Notes: generated by a model not told the origin, from the letters alone. Counted from the first letter of the stretch, positions 39,465 through 48,863 are shown. The stretch: DNA of 64,000 bases from JAXLXE01 sp046328115 (GCA_046328115.1 JAXLXE010000004.1:744001-808000), one strand, 5' to 3'. A program made the numbers and translations.

Positions 39465-40565
39465 CTAGTCCGCCACCTCGCAGTACACCTTGATCGCGTC
39501 TTTGGCGGTGGTCAGCGCCGCCATCAGGTCTCGGAAGTTCTCGAGTCCGCGCACCGGGTGGGTGAGTAATCGACCTAGCCACCCGGCGTATTCCGCCTCG
39601 GCCTGCGCCATGTCTCGCACACCTAACTCGAAGTACTCCCGATTTGCGTTGACCGTTCCAACCATGACCTTGTTGCCGAGGACAAACTGCAGATTTAGCT
39701 GGTCTGCCGCCACCTCGACCTTACGGTCACCGCCGGTGACGCTGGAGAGCACGAGCACACCGTTCTTGCCCAGGGCGTGCATGGCCTCGAAGACAATTGG
39801 CGAATAGCCAGTCGCTTCAAAGACGAGATCAAACGGTCCGTGCGTGTCGGCCGCGCCGCGCAACGGCGTATCCAGCGTAGACTCGTATCTGGCGCCAATC
39901 GCGTCTAGTAGATCCGCGTTCCGGTAGGGCCGCCGCGTCAAGCCAAAGGTGGTCACCTGCAAACCGCGCAACCGAAGGACGAGCGTGGCGAGCAGACCGA
40001 TGGTCCCGGCGCCCAGCACAGCCGCCCGCCGCGGCCGCCAGACTTTGAGCCGGCGTTGAATCTCGTACGCCTGGGTGATGCCCTTCTCCACGACCGTCAT
40101 GGGCTCGAGGAGAACACCCACGTCCTTCAACCCACCCGGGACTTTGACGATGTATTCGGCGTCATCCACGTAGTACTCGGTGAGGTACCCGTGCCGTAGG
40201 TTAATGCCGCGTTCGAAGTACGTGTTGTCCGTGGTCATATCGTTGGTGCCGATGAGGTCGTAGATGCTCGAGCCTGGCCGTCGCACCGTTGCCACAACGT
40301 AGTCTCCGGGCTGGAGGCCGACGACGTTTGGGCCGACTGCCTCTATCCGACCGAATCCCTCATGTCCGATTACGAGGAATGAGAACCCTGGCGGCGCGCT
40401 GCCATACTCGGCGGCATTGATCTCACGGTCAGTGCCGTCAACGCCCACCCGCAAAACCTTCACCAGCACACCGCGCCCTTGTGATACGTCGTCCAGCGAC
40501 GGCATCTCGAGCTGTGCCAGGTGCACTGAATCCGGGGTGCCGGGAATAACCGCGACTGCCTTCAC
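39465..40565 (-). CDS. Glucose 1-dehydrogenase-like Zn-dependent MDR dehydrogenase
   Basis: The 366-residue protein resembles archaeal/bacterial glucose dehydrogenases: VLRVGVDGTDREINAAEYGS, FLVIGHEGFGRIEAVG, GVLLEPMTVVEKGI, a Rossmann AAVLGAGTIGLLATLVLRL, then VFEATGYSPIVFEAMHALG and GNKVMVGTVNANREYF. Asp and His/Glu zinc ligands replace the Cys of the usual MDR set (GVDGTD, GHEG), as in the GlcDH family. It oxidises aldoses with NAD(P). It is probably co-transcribed with the upstream 40580..40837 gene (14-bp gap) and with the debranching enzyme. Confidence 0.88.
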   Translation of the reverse strand: MKAVAVIPGTPDSVHLAQLEMPSLDDVSQGRGVLVKVLRVGVDGTDREINAAEYGSAPPGFSFLVIGHEGFGRIEAVGPNVVGLQPGDYVVATVRRPGSSIYDLIGTNDMTTDNTYFERGINLRHGYLTEYYVDDAEYIVKVPGGLKDVGVLLEPMTVVEKGITQAYEIQRRLKVWRPRRAAVLGAGTIGLLATLVLRLRGLQVTTFGLTRRPYRNADLLDAIGARYESTLDTPLRGAADTHGPFDLVFEATGYSPIVFEAMHALGKNGVLVLSSVTGGDRKVEVAADQLNLQFVLGNKVMVGTVNANREYFELGVRDMAQAEAEYAGWLGRLLTHPVRGLENFRDLMAALTTAKDAIKVYCEVAD

Positions 40566-40579
40566 TATTTCTCTCCCGG

Positions 40580-40837
40580 CTAACTTGCGTTCGACTCGGA
40601 GGATGTCCCGGTCCCATGTCTAAGGCTCAACGCGCGCCAAACGTCCAGGGGGGTCAGCTCTGCCCCAATCCTCGAGCGGTATCCCTCGCAATTGAGGATG
40701 GCCGCGATCACGGGTACGGCCTCTCCCAGGCCGCGCAACTCGCGAGCGCGGGCAATGACCGAGACGGACGCCCCACGGCCTTCAGTGGGCGCTGTCTCGA
40801 GCTCCGTGGGTTGTACACACACACTCGTAAGCATCAT
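40580..40837 (-). CDS. Small protein with a recombinase-type helix-turn-helix
   Basis: The 85-residue protein contains SVIARARELRGLGEAVPVIA, then AILNCEGYRSRIGAELTPLD and VWRAL. This is the fold of the resolvase C-terminal or 'recombinase zinc-beta-ribbon' HTH (Ala-x-x-LN-x-EGY ... W). No catalytic Ser domain is present, so it is a remnant or a stand-alone DNA-binding protein. GGAG lies 7 bases before ATG 40837. First gene of the leftward operon with glucose dehydrogenase; it might regulate it (inference). Confidence 0.5.
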   Translation of the reverse strand: MMLTSVCVQPTELETAPTEGRGASVSVIARARELRGLGEAVPVIAAILNCEGYRSRIGAELTPLDVWRALSLRHGTGTSSESNAS

Positions 40838-40992
40838 CTCGCCGCTCCTATTTCGGAATCCGAGCTATCCGCAGGACGAACCACGCACATGTGCGGCTCA
40901 GACGATCTATCGGGTCCCGGTCTACCGCTATTCCAATCCATCAACCACGCGGGGGCTACGACGACGCCTAACGACACCACGAGGTGCACTGC

Positions 40993-41679
40993 ATGACTAC
41001 CGTGGCTATAGTGAGCGCGGAACAAGACCTGGGAGAAGGCACTGTGTCCGTCTCACACACTTCGCGCGACCCCGGTCAACTCCTCTCTGACGCCGACGCC
41101 TTCGAAGCTGAGGCCATGCCCCACGTCCCCGCTCTTTACCGTGCCGCCGTGCGCATGACTCGCGATGCCACTGTGGCGGAGGACGTGGTGCAAGAGACTT
41201 TGGAACGTGCGTTCACAAATTTCGCGCGGTATCAAAGAGGAACAAATATCCGCGCCTGGCTGTTCAAGATTCTGAGCTACGTGGCCATCACCGATTTCCG
41301 TCGCCGCGTGGCGTCACGCTCTACGTCACTGGAGGGCATTGAAGAGTTCAACCTATACCGCATGACACGTGATGCGGGTGTCGACGTGGAAAACGTCGAA
41401 AAACACGTGCTTGACCAGCTTGGTGAAGAGTCCGTTCGATCAGCAATTGATGAGCTCAGCCCAGACTTTCGCATGGTGGTGCTTCTCGTTGACGTGGAGC
41501 AGTTCTCCTATAAGGAAGTGGCGGAGATCATGAGCGTGCCAATCGGTACGGTCATGTCTAGACTCCATCGTGCTCGAAAAATCCTGCACCGACTGTTGTG
41601 GGATCAGGCGTGCGCGAAGGGATACGTGAAGGAACCACAGCTCCTAGCGGCAGGATCTGAAAAGGTGTCAGTCTCATGA
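40993..41679 (+). CDS. ECF-type RNA polymerase sigma-70 factor
   Basis: The 228-residue protein has sigma region 2 (MPHVPALYRAAVRMTRDATV, AEDVVQETLERAF, GTNIRAWLFKILSYVAITDF) and region 4 (ALDELSPDFRM-type: DELSPDFRMVVLLVDVEQFS, YKEVAEIMSVPIGTVMSRLH, RARKILH). It is most like SigR/SigH/RpoE-type factors, which respond to redox or envelope stress. GAGG lies 8 bases before ATG 40993. The stop overlaps the anti-sigma start (ATGA). Confidence 0.93.
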   Translation: MTTVAIVSAEQDLGEGTVSVSHTSRDPGQLLSDADAFEAEAMPHVPALYRAAVRMTRDATVAEDVVQETLERAFTNFARYQRGTNIRAWLFKILSYVAITDFRRRVASRSTSLEGIEEFNLYRMTRDAGVDVENVEKHVLDQLGEESVRSAIDELSPDFRMVVLLVDVEQFSYKEVAEIMSVPIGTVMSRLHRARKILHRLLWDQACAKGYVKEPQLLAAGSEKVSVS

Positions 41680-42095
41680 AACAACCGGGGATCTCTTGCG
41701 AAACCGTTTATGGCGAGCTCCTGGCGTACTTCAACCGAGAGCTTGCGACCGATCTCATGGTCAGCGTGGCAGCTCATCTGGATGAATGTGAACGTTGCCA
41801 AGACTACGCCAGGATCGTGGAGAACGCGATCTGCCGCGAGATCTATGACCAGGTAGACTCGTACCTTGATCGTGAGCTGAACGCGGATGACTTTGAGCGT
41901 GTGCAGAAGCATCTCGCGATGTGCACCCGCTGCTCAGCGCATTTTCGCTTCGATGGTCGTGTGCTGCATTTTGTGCGGGAGCAAGCGAAGAAGGCAGAGA
42001 TCGAGGAGCCGGTTGTTGCTCGCATCATGAGCCAGTTCCGAACGAGGCTGCGGGCGGCCCTGGCACAGACCAGCCAGACCGTGTTTGTTGGGTAA
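41676..42095 (+). CDS. Anti-sigma factor with two putative zinc-finger (ZAS) motifs
   Basis: The 139-residue protein has two copies of the ZAS pattern: VAAHLDECERCQDYARIV (HxxxCxxC) and VQKHLAMCTRCSAHFRF (HxxxCxxC), each preceded by helices (YGELLAYFNREL; VDSYLDRELNAD). No transmembrane segment is seen, so it is a soluble anti-sigma, perhaps redox-sensing as RsrA. The start overlaps the sigma stop by 4 bp (ATGA), so stoichiometric production is expected. A terminator follows at 42122. Confidence 0.9.
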   Translation: MKQPGISCETVYGELLAYFNRELATDLMVSVAAHLDECERCQDYARIVENAICREIYDQVDSYLDRELNADDFERVQKHLAMCTRCSAHFRFDGRVLHFVREQAKKAEIEEPVVARIMSQFRTRLRAALAQTSQTVFVG

Positions 42096-42121
42096 CGGGC
42101 GGTTCTGACGTCATCGCGAGC

Positions 42122-42158
42122 GCGGGCCTTCTCAGCGTCGAGAAGGCCCGCTTTCTGG
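42122..42158 (+). terminator. Intrinsic terminator after the sigma/anti-sigma pair
   Basis: GCGGGCCTTCTC and GAGAAGGCCCGC form a perfect 12-bp stem with a 6-base loop, then TTTCTGG. It also lies past the end of the convergent aquaporin gene and could work for both. Confidence 0.9.
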
Positions 42159-42187
42159 TTGCCGGGGGCACCGCGACGATCCTTTAC

Positions 42188-43003
42188 CTACGCCATCACC
42201 GGACTCTGGTGGCAGATAAAGGGGCACGGCTGACGATTGCGGTGGTGCAGCTTGGCACAGCGGACCGCTTCGGCAGACCGAACCCGCGTGTACGCCAGCG
42301 CGGCGAGCATCATCCCGAGCAGGGGGCCCACGCCGTAGACCCAGAGGCTTGGCCAGGTGCCGGCAAACAGAGCCGACCCGAGCGAGCGCGCGGGATTCAT
42401 GCTCATGCCTGAGAGCGGCGCCTCGGTGACGATATACAGCGCAATGAGGGCACCCGCGCACTGGGGAGTGAACTGGGCGAACCGGCTATTGGAGACTGCG
42501 AGAATGACCGTCATGAGCCCGAACGAGATCAGGGTCTCCGCGACGAGCGCCACCACGGTGCCAGCCGGGCCTGGCACCGTGGCCACGTAGTTTACGGCTG
42601 GGTCTGACAACCACGGTCCCAGCAGCCCAACCGCGATGACCACTCCGAGCGCACCGCCGACCAGTTGGGCCGCGCAATAGAACAGCGCGTCCCAGGGGGC
42701 GACCTTGCCGAGCCGCCAGAACGTGAGTGTTATGGCGGGGTTGAGGTGGGCGCCCGATCGCTGGCCCCACGGGGAGCAGACGATGGTGACGGCGGTGAGG
42801 CCCATTGCGATCCCCATGGGCACGCGCCTGGTGAATGAGTCGTCCACGGCCTGCCGTACGGGTGAACCTGGGTACTCGATCGCCGCGCCGAACGCGCAAG
42901 CCGCCAGCATGAATACGCCGAGGGCCGCGGCCTCGATTAAATATTCCGTCCAGTGTGTTACGAGTGCCTTTGTTATTGCTGACCCCGTGTCAGAGCGCGT
43001 CAA
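42188..43003 (-). CDS. Aquaporin family channel (MIP)
   Basis: The 271-residue protein has six hydrophobic helices and both NPA boxes: GAHLNPAITLTFWRLG after helix 2, and SMNPARSLGSALFAG after helix 5. The second NPA box is preceded by ALIALYIVTEAPLSG. The selectivity-filter residues cannot be assigned safely, so water versus glycerol selectivity is open. The N-terminus has about 20 residues before helix 1. The C-terminus is His/Cys-rich (CAKLHHRNRQPCPFICHQS). It is monocistronic. Confidence 0.92.
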   Translation of the reverse strand: MTRSDTGSAITKALVTHWTEYLIEAAALGVFMLAACAFGAAIEYPGSPVRQAVDDSFTRRVPMGIAMGLTAVTIVCSPWGQRSGAHLNPAITLTFWRLGKVAPWDALFYCAAQLVGGALGVVIAVGLLGPWLSDPAVNYVATVPGPAGTVVALVAETLISFGLMTVILAVSNSRFAQFTPQCAGALIALYIVTEAPLSGMSMNPARSLGSALFAGTWPSLWVYGVGPLLGMMLAALAYTRVRSAEAVRCAKLHHRNRQPCPFICHQSPVMA

Positions 43004-43054
43004 GACTGACGCCTAAGCTCAAGGGCCCGATAGGTCCCATCAGGCGCTCAGCTC

Positions 43055-44281
43055 CTATGATATCGGCGCCGGGGCTAACTCCATGGGGCCGCGCGCCGCT
43101 CCGAGAGACTGGAGATACTGGCGCACCATGAGCGCGGCCGTTGCGCCCTCACCCGCGGCGCTCACCAGTTGCTTGGTGCTGCCCAGGCGGGCATCGCCAG
43201 CGGCGAACACACCGGGCACGTTGGTCTGCAGCACGGCCGACGTGGGTATGAACCCTGCTTTGTCAAGCTCGATGGACCCCTGGAGAAAGGCGGTGTTTGG
43301 CCGCAGCCCAATGAACACGAAGGCGGCAGCTGTCTCGACGCGCTCGGTTGCGCCGGTCTGGCGGTCCTTCATCGTGACACCGGTCAGATGGCTGTCTCCG
43401 CTAAACGCAACTACGTCTGTCTGGTAGCGTATCGAGATCTTCGGGTTCGCCATCGCCTTCTCTCGGGCGACAAGGCTGGCACTGAGCTCTGCGCTGTGAC
43501 TGACGATGGTGACGTGGCGCGCGAATCTTGTTAGGAACAGCGACTCTTCCACGGCACTATTACCACCGCCGATCACCATGACGTCGCGGTCTCGGTAGAA
43601 GGGGCCGTCACAGGTCGCGCAGAAGTGCACGCCCGCGCCGATAAAGTCCTCTTCTCCCGCCACTTCCAGCCGCCGATACGTGGAACCGGGCGCAAGCAGC
43701 ACCGCGTGTGACCGCACCGTGGATCCGTCCGCGAGTCTGACTACTCGATATGGCTCATCCGACTCGACGCCGACGACCTCCGCGGCGGACAGCAGCTCCA
43801 CGCCGAACCGCGAACACTGTGCGGCAAGGCGATCCGCGAACTCCGCGCCGCTGATCCCCTCAGGAAATCCTGGGTAGTTATCCAGCCGCTCGGTGACGGC
43901 CGCCTGTCCGCCGAGGCCGCTCCGCTCTATCACCAACGTCTCCACGCCCTCACGCGCGGTGTAGATGGCGGTCGTCAATCCGGTGGGGCCGCCGCCCACG
44001 ATCACCAGATCATAGAAGCCACCGGACGGGCGTGTGCGCAGGCCGAGTTTGCTGGCCAGTTCGGCATTACTCGGCTCAACGAGTACAGAACCATCCTGAA
44101 AGACGATGGTTGGGATGATGCGCTTCCCCGCATTGGTCTCCTCGACGAGTCGAAGACCATCAGCATCCGTGTCGACGTCGATGAACTCGTACGCGATTCG
44201 ATGCTCACCGAGAAACTTCTTCGAGCGCTTGCAGTCGCTGCACCAGCTTGTGCCGTACAGCTTGATCTCGGCGTCAGCCAT
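43055..44281 (-). CDS. Glutaredoxin-thioredoxin reductase fusion
   Basis: The 408-residue protein has an N-terminal glutaredoxin-like domain (KLYGTSWCSDCKRSKKFL, redox CSDC; IIPTIVFQDGSVLVEPSNAE), then a full TrxR: FAD site VIVGGGPTGLTTAIYTAREG, the CATC redox pair in HFCATCDGPFYRDRDVMVIG, NADPH site GGGNSAVEESLFL, and the C-terminal FIGLRPNTAF and FAAGDARLGSTKQLVSAAGE. The CSDC motif resembles mycoredoxin-like proteins. One polypeptide can thus carry NADPH electrons to disulfides. It starts about 130 bp from the MGH1 gene end and shares its strand. Confidence 0.92.
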   Translation of the reverse strand: MADAEIKLYGTSWCSDCKRSKKFLGEHRIAYEFIDVDTDADGLRLVEETNAGKRIIPTIVFQDGSVLVEPSNAELASKLGLRTRPSGGFYDLVIVGGGPTGLTTAIYTAREGVETLVIERSGLGGQAAVTERLDNYPGFPEGISGAEFADRLAAQCSRFGVELLSAAEVVGVESDEPYRVVRLADGSTVRSHAVLLAPGSTYRRLEVAGEEDFIGAGVHFCATCDGPFYRDRDVMVIGGGNSAVEESLFLTRFARHVTIVSHSAELSASLVAREKAMANPKISIRYQTDVVAFSGDSHLTGVTMKDRQTGATERVETAAAFVFIGLRPNTAFLQGSIELDKAGFIPTSAVLQTNVPGVFAAGDARLGSTKQLVSAAGEGATAALMVRQYLQSLGAARGPMELAPAPIS

Positions 44282-44409
44282 TGGTTACTCCCATCAGTAG
44301 CCGTGACGCAGTAGTCGTCCATGGCGATCTCAGAGGTAGGCGCGGCCGTCGCATCGCGACTCTCCGCGCCGAGATCCACCATGGCGAATACGTCAGTCGT
44401 TGGCGCGGA

Positions 44410-47169
44410 TCAGCGGGGGGATCTGGGCGGGCTTGCGTCAACCATTGCTGGCGCTACCACGGGCCTGTGGCGCCCGATCGAGTCCAGCAGCTTGGCGACG
44501 AGGCCAGTCCAGCCGGTCTGGTGGCTGGCCCCAACGCCGCGGCCGTTGTCTCCATCAAAATACTCGTAGAACGGAATCAGGTCACGCCAATGTGGATCAT
44601 TCTGGAAGGCCGATTCATCGCCGAATACCGGTCTCCGGCCGTCCCCGTCACGCAGGAATATCCTGGTCAATCGGCCGCCGATCTCGTCTGCGATCTGGCT
44701 CAGGCTTAGCAGATTGCCCGATCCGGTTGGGCACTCTACGCTGAAATCGTCCCCGTAATAATGGTGGAATTGCTGAAGCGATTCGAAGAGCAGGTAATTC
44801 ACAGGGAACCAGATGGGCCCGCGCCAGTTGGAGTTACCACCGAAGAGTCCGCTGTTTGACTCGGCGGGCTGGTACTCAACGCTGTAGCGGCGACCGTCGA
44901 TGTCAAAGTGGTATGGGTGCTCCGCGTGGTGGCGGGATAGCGCGCGCACGCCGTAGTCGGAGAGGAACTCAGTTTCGTCCAGCATGCGGCGGAGCAGGCG
45001 CTTCATGCGATGGCCACGCACGATGGCAAGCAGCCGCCGTTCACCCATGCCTGGCTCTTGCCAGCGTGAGACCAGGCTGGCAAGGCGGGGGCGGTGCTCG
45101 AGAAACCATTCCATGCGCGCCCGAAACTCCGGCAACTCCGCGAGCAGGGCCGGCTCTATGGTGGTGACGGCAAACAGTGGGATCAATCCGACGATAGACC
45201 GGATCTTCATGGGGAGATCCCCACCTGCTGGCAGATGGAGGACGTCGTAAAAGAATTCGTCTTCCTCGTTCCAGAGCGCGATTCCCTCACCGCCGATGTT
45301 GTTCATGGCGTCGGCGATGTAGAGGAAGTGCTGGAAGAACTTGGTGGCCACGTCCTCGTATGCGCGCTTGCGGCGGGCGAGCTCCAGGCTGATGGTGAGC
45401 ATGTTGAGGCAGAACATGCCCATCCAGCTGGTGCCATCGCTTTGTTCGATGTGTCCGCCAGTGGGTAGGGGGGCGCTGCGGTCGAAGACGCCGATATTGT
45501 CCAAGCCCAGGAACCCACCCTGGAACACGTTCTTGCCTTCGCTGTCTTTTCGATTGACCCACCAGGTGAAATTGAGCATCAGTTTGTGAAAGGCGCGCTC
45601 AAGGAACTCTGTATCCCCGGCCCCGCGTTGCTTCTGGTCTATCTTGTAGACCCGCCAGGCAGCCCACGCGAGTACTGGCGGATTCACATCACCAAACGCC
45701 CATTCGTATGCGGGGATCTGGCCATTCGGGTGCTGAAACCACTCACGCCCCAGATGGAGAATCTGCTCCTTCGCGAACTCGGTATCTACCAGGGCCAGCG
45801 GCAGGCAGTGAAAGGCCAGGTCCCAGGCGGCGAACCAGGGATACTCCCATTTGTCCGGCATGGAGAGGATCTCGCCACTACTGAAGTGGCGCCACTCCTG
45901 GTTGCGGCCGTTTGAACGTGACGCGGGCGGCTGGGGTTGGGCTGGGTCTCCCCTCAGCCAGCCATCTACCTCGTAGTAGTAGTACTGCTTGCTCCAGAGC
46001 ATGCCGGCCAGGGACTGACGCTGGACCAGCCGCTCATCGGCCGACAGCGCCACAGGCTGCACTTCCCGATAGAACTCATCCGCCTCCTGCAGGCGCGTTG
46101 CGAAGATGGCATCAAAATCATCGAATGAAGCGATCTTGCCTTCGGACGCGGGCGGCGCCCACCCGTCTCTGCGTGGCGAGGTGGTCGAGGGGTCCTGAGC
46201 CAGGCGTAGGCGGAACACGCTGGTCTCGCCCGGCTGGAGCGTTGCGCGATAGTGCGCGGCGGCTTTGGTGCCAGTGCGTTCCGGATTGACGGCGGCCACG
46301 TTTCCGTTCACCACGGCCTCGTGCACGCCATCCTTCACAAACGGTGTGGCATTTGGTGCGCCGAAGAGGCGCTGGAGATTGGACTCGTTGTCAGTGAACA
46401 GGAGGGTAGGCTCACCGTTACAGTCCAACGTGTAGTGGCCGAGCTCTGGATGCTCCGCAGACACGATATTGGCACCGTGAGCCCAGAGTCGTGGCCTGGC
46501 TGCCCGTTCGGCGGTATGGTCGCTCCCCCAAGACCAGGTGTTACGGAACCAGAGCGTGGGGAGCATATGGAGTGCCGCGGGATCTGGCCCTCTGTTGGTG
46601 GCGCTGATCCGAATCAGGAGATCTGCTGGGCCGTCCTTGGCGTACTCGACGAGCACGTCAAAGTAGCGTTGCTCATCGAAGACACCGGTGTGCACCAACT
46701 CATATTCTGCCTGCTCACGCCCGCGTCGCTGATTGGTCTCCAGCAGATCCGCGTAGGGAAACTCAGCCTGCGGGTACTTGTAGAGCATGGACATGTACGA
46801 GTGGGTGGGCGTGGAGTCCAGATAAAAGTAGTACTCCTTCACGTCCTCGCCGTGATTGCCCTGTGGACCAGTGAGTCCAAACAGCCGTTCCTTCAGGATG
46901 GGGTCACGCCCGTTCCAAAGTGCCACGGCGAAGCAGAGCCGCTGCTCTTCATCTGAGATACCGGCGATGCCGTCCTCGCCCCAGCGGTAGGCGCGGGATC
47001 GCGCGTGGTCGTGCGGAAAATAGTCCCAGGCCGCGCCTCCATCGCTGTAGTCTTCCCGCACCGTGCCCCACTGCCGCTCGCTGAGGTAGGGACCCCAGAG
47101 CTTCCACTGCGCACGGCGCAGACGCGTGTCCTCCAGGCGTTGGTACTCGGCGGTGTTGTTCACGGCCAT
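44410..47169 (-). CDS. MGH1/GH63-like glycoside hydrolase (glucosidase family)
   Basis: The 919-residue protein is related to mannosyl-oligosaccharide-glucosidase-type (GH63/MGH1) enzymes: WGPYLSERQWGTVREDYSDG at the start, then FFPHDHARSRAYRWGEDG-type sequence, DKWEYPWFAAWDLAFHCLPL, QNGVFQGGFLGLDNIGVFDR-type DNIGVFDRSAPLP, and GPIWFPVNYLLFESLQQFH. Acid and base catalysts are expected in the WAAWDLAFH and late FEYFDGDNGRG blocks. No signal peptide is seen, so it is cytoplasmic. It follows the GMC oxidoreductase with a 25-bp gap, and both are probably co-transcribed. Confidence 0.85.
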   Translation of the reverse strand: MAVNNTAEYQRLEDTRLRRAQWKLWGPYLSERQWGTVREDYSDGGAAWDYFPHDHARSRAYRWGEDGIAGISDEEQRLCFAVALWNGRDPILKERLFGLTGPQGNHGEDVKEYYFYLDSTPTHSYMSMLYKYPQAEFPYADLLETNQRRGREQAEYELVHTGVFDEQRYFDVLVEYAKDGPADLLIRISATNRGPDPAALHMLPTLWFRNTWSWGSDHTAERAARPRLWAHGANIVSAEHPELGHYTLDCNGEPTLLFTDNESNLQRLFGAPNATPFVKDGVHEAVVNGNVAAVNPERTGTKAAAHYRATLQPGETSVFRLRLAQDPSTTSPRRDGWAPPASEGKIASFDDFDAIFATRLQEADEFYREVQPVALSADERLVQRQSLAGMLWSKQYYYYEVDGWLRGDPAQPQPPASRSNGRNQEWRHFSSGEILSMPDKWEYPWFAAWDLAFHCLPLALVDTEFAKEQILHLGREWFQHPNGQIPAYEWAFGDVNPPVLAWAAWRVYKIDQKQRGAGDTEFLERAFHKLMLNFTWWVNRKDSEGKNVFQGGFLGLDNIGVFDRSAPLPTGGHIEQSDGTSWMGMFCLNMLTISLELARRKRAYEDVATKFFQHFLYIADAMNNIGGEGIALWNEEDEFFYDVLHLPAGGDLPMKIRSIVGLIPLFAVTTIEPALLAELPEFRARMEWFLEHRPRLASLVSRWQEPGMGERRLLAIVRGHRMKRLLRRMLDETEFLSDYGVRALSRHHAEHPYHFDIDGRRYSVEYQPAESNSGLFGGNSNWRGPIWFPVNYLLFESLQQFHHYYGDDFSVECPTGSGNLLSLSQIADEIGGRLTRIFLRDGDGRRPVFGDESAFQNDPHWRDLIPFYEYFDGDNGRGVGASHQTGWTGLVAKLLDSIGRHRPVVAPAMVDASPPRSPR

Positions 47170-47194
47170 GTGGAGCTCTCCCAGAGTTTCAGCG

Positions 47195-48778
47195 TCAGGA
47201 GCCAGCGCTCACGAGCATGCGCGCGTCGTGGGACGGGACGCCCAGTCTGTCGATCAGGTGGTCACCAACACGCAGCGCATTCGCGATGATGGTGAGCGAT
47301 GGATTCACCGAGCTGCTGGACGGGAAGAAGCTAGCATCCACCACGTAGAGATTGTCGAGGTCATGGGCCTTGCAATTCCGATCCAGCACCGACGTTTGGG
47401 GGTCATCACCGAATTTGAGTGTGCCGCACTGGTGCGCGACTCCCGCGATGGGCAGCTTCTTAGCCAGGTAGACCTCGCTGGGTAGGAAGTGCTCCAGGTG
47501 CCCAACCTGGCTCAGAGCGTGTTCGAAATGCTTCAGGAGCTGTTTGTGCGCCGCCTCGTTTGTGGCCCGGTAGCTCAGCTTGACCTGGCCGCTGGGGGTC
47601 ACCTCCACCCGGTTCGACGCCAGTGGCAGATCCTCCGTGGTCACGAACCAGTCCGTGGAGTGGCGCGCCATGTAGTCCAAGGCTTTTCCGGGCGTAAGGA
47701 ACGGCGCATCGCCCTCCAGCATCTCCTTCATGGCTTTGCCGATGTTTTGCACGGCGCCCATGGGGAACTGGTAGTCCTTGGACCCGAAGTACCAGTCACT
47801 TAGCCCGATGGTCTTCTCGAACTTCGTTGGGTTGGGCCGCGTGGAGACCGCGATGATCGCGGAGTTGTTGTGGTGCATGTAGTTGCGGCCCACCTGGTCT
47901 GATGCGTTGGCGAGACCTGTGGGATGACGGTCGTTCGCGGACCGCAAAAGGAGCGCAGCGGAGTTCACCGCGCCCGCGGCAACCACGATGAGATCTGCCG
48001 TGACGGACTCTACCCGGTCGCCTTGCTCGATCCGTACGGACGTCACGCTCCTTCCCGATGCGTTGGTCTCCAGCTTGAGCACACGCGCGTTCGTGCGCAG
48101 CGTCACGTTGGGGAAACGCAGGGCGGGTAAGACTCCGCAGGTGTGTGCGTCTGCCTTGGCGTTCACCAGACAGGGAAAGCCGTCACACGTATCGCAACGG
48201 ATGCACGGGCTGCTTGCGCGATCGGCTTCATCGAGGATGATCCCGATGGGCAGTGGAAACGGCTTGAGCCCCAGTGTGCGGAAACCCTCCACCAGTTCAG
48301 CCATCCGCGGTTCATGGCTGACCGCTGGATACGGGAACGGCCCATCCGCTGGCGGCTCGGTGGGGTCCGCGCCACGCTCGCCATGCACGTAGTACATTCG
48401 CTCGGCGGCGGAGTAGTACGGCGCGAGCTCGGCGTAGCTAACGGGCCAGGCGGGGGATATGCCGTCCACGTGCTGGACCGGGCCAAAGTCCTGCTCCCGC
48501 ATGCGCAGCAACGCGGCCCCGTAGAACTTGGTGTTTCCACCGACGTAGTAGTTTGTGCCGGGGTGAAATTCTGCTCCGTGTTGATCCTGCCATTTCTCTC
48601 TTGTGTGATAGCGATTCTCGATGAACACCGCTCGGGCGGACCAATTCTCTTTTTCCCGCGGCACGAAACCGCCGCGCTCAAGAAGCAGGATGCGCAGCCC
48701 GGTTGGCGCCAGCTTGGCCGCAAGCGTACCGCCGCCAGCGCCGGTTCCGATGATGACAATGTCGTAACGCTCGGTCAT
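47195..48778 (-). CDS. GMC-family oxidoreductase (FAD-dependent)
   Basis: The 527-residue protein has the FAD-binding IVIIGTGAGGGTLAAKLAPT near the N-terminus, LLERGGFVPREKENW, the GMC pattern NTKFYGAALLRMREQDFGP, a Cys cluster CIRCDTCDGFPC around 200, VAAGAVNSAALLLRSANDR, and the C-terminal active site GVAHQCGTL with VVDASFFPSSSSVNPSLTII. It oxidises an alcohol or sugar, with electrons to O2 or a carrier. First gene of the pair with the MGH1 hydrolase, which makes a sugar-derived substrate plausible (inference). No signal peptide. Confidence 0.9.
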   Translation of the reverse strand: MTERYDIVIIGTGAGGGTLAAKLAPTGLRILLLERGGFVPREKENWSARAVFIENRYHTREKWQDQHGAEFHPGTNYYVGGNTKFYGAALLRMREQDFGPVQHVDGISPAWPVSYAELAPYYSAAERMYYVHGERGADPTEPPADGPFPYPAVSHEPRMAELVEGFRTLGLKPFPLPIGIILDEADRASSPCIRCDTCDGFPCLVNAKADAHTCGVLPALRFPNVTLRTNARVLKLETNASGRSVTSVRIEQGDRVESVTADLIVVAAGAVNSAALLLRSANDRHPTGLANASDQVGRNYMHHNNSAIIAVSTRPNPTKFEKTIGLSDWYFGSKDYQFPMGAVQNIGKAMKEMLEGDAPFLTPGKALDYMARHSTDWFVTTEDLPLASNRVEVTPSGQVKLSYRATNEAAHKQLLKHFEHALSQVGHLEHFLPSEVYLAKKLPIAGVAHQCGTLKFGDDPQTSVLDRNCKAHDLDNLYVVDASFFPSSSSVNPSLTIIANALRVGDHLIDRLGVPSHDARMLVSAGS

Positions 48779-48863
48779 GAGTTGGGTCTCCTCAGATTGG
48801 CGTTGGAGCGTCTATCGACAGCGTGCGCACGCCTATTCCAAAGCGTCTGCGGGTTCTTGGGAC

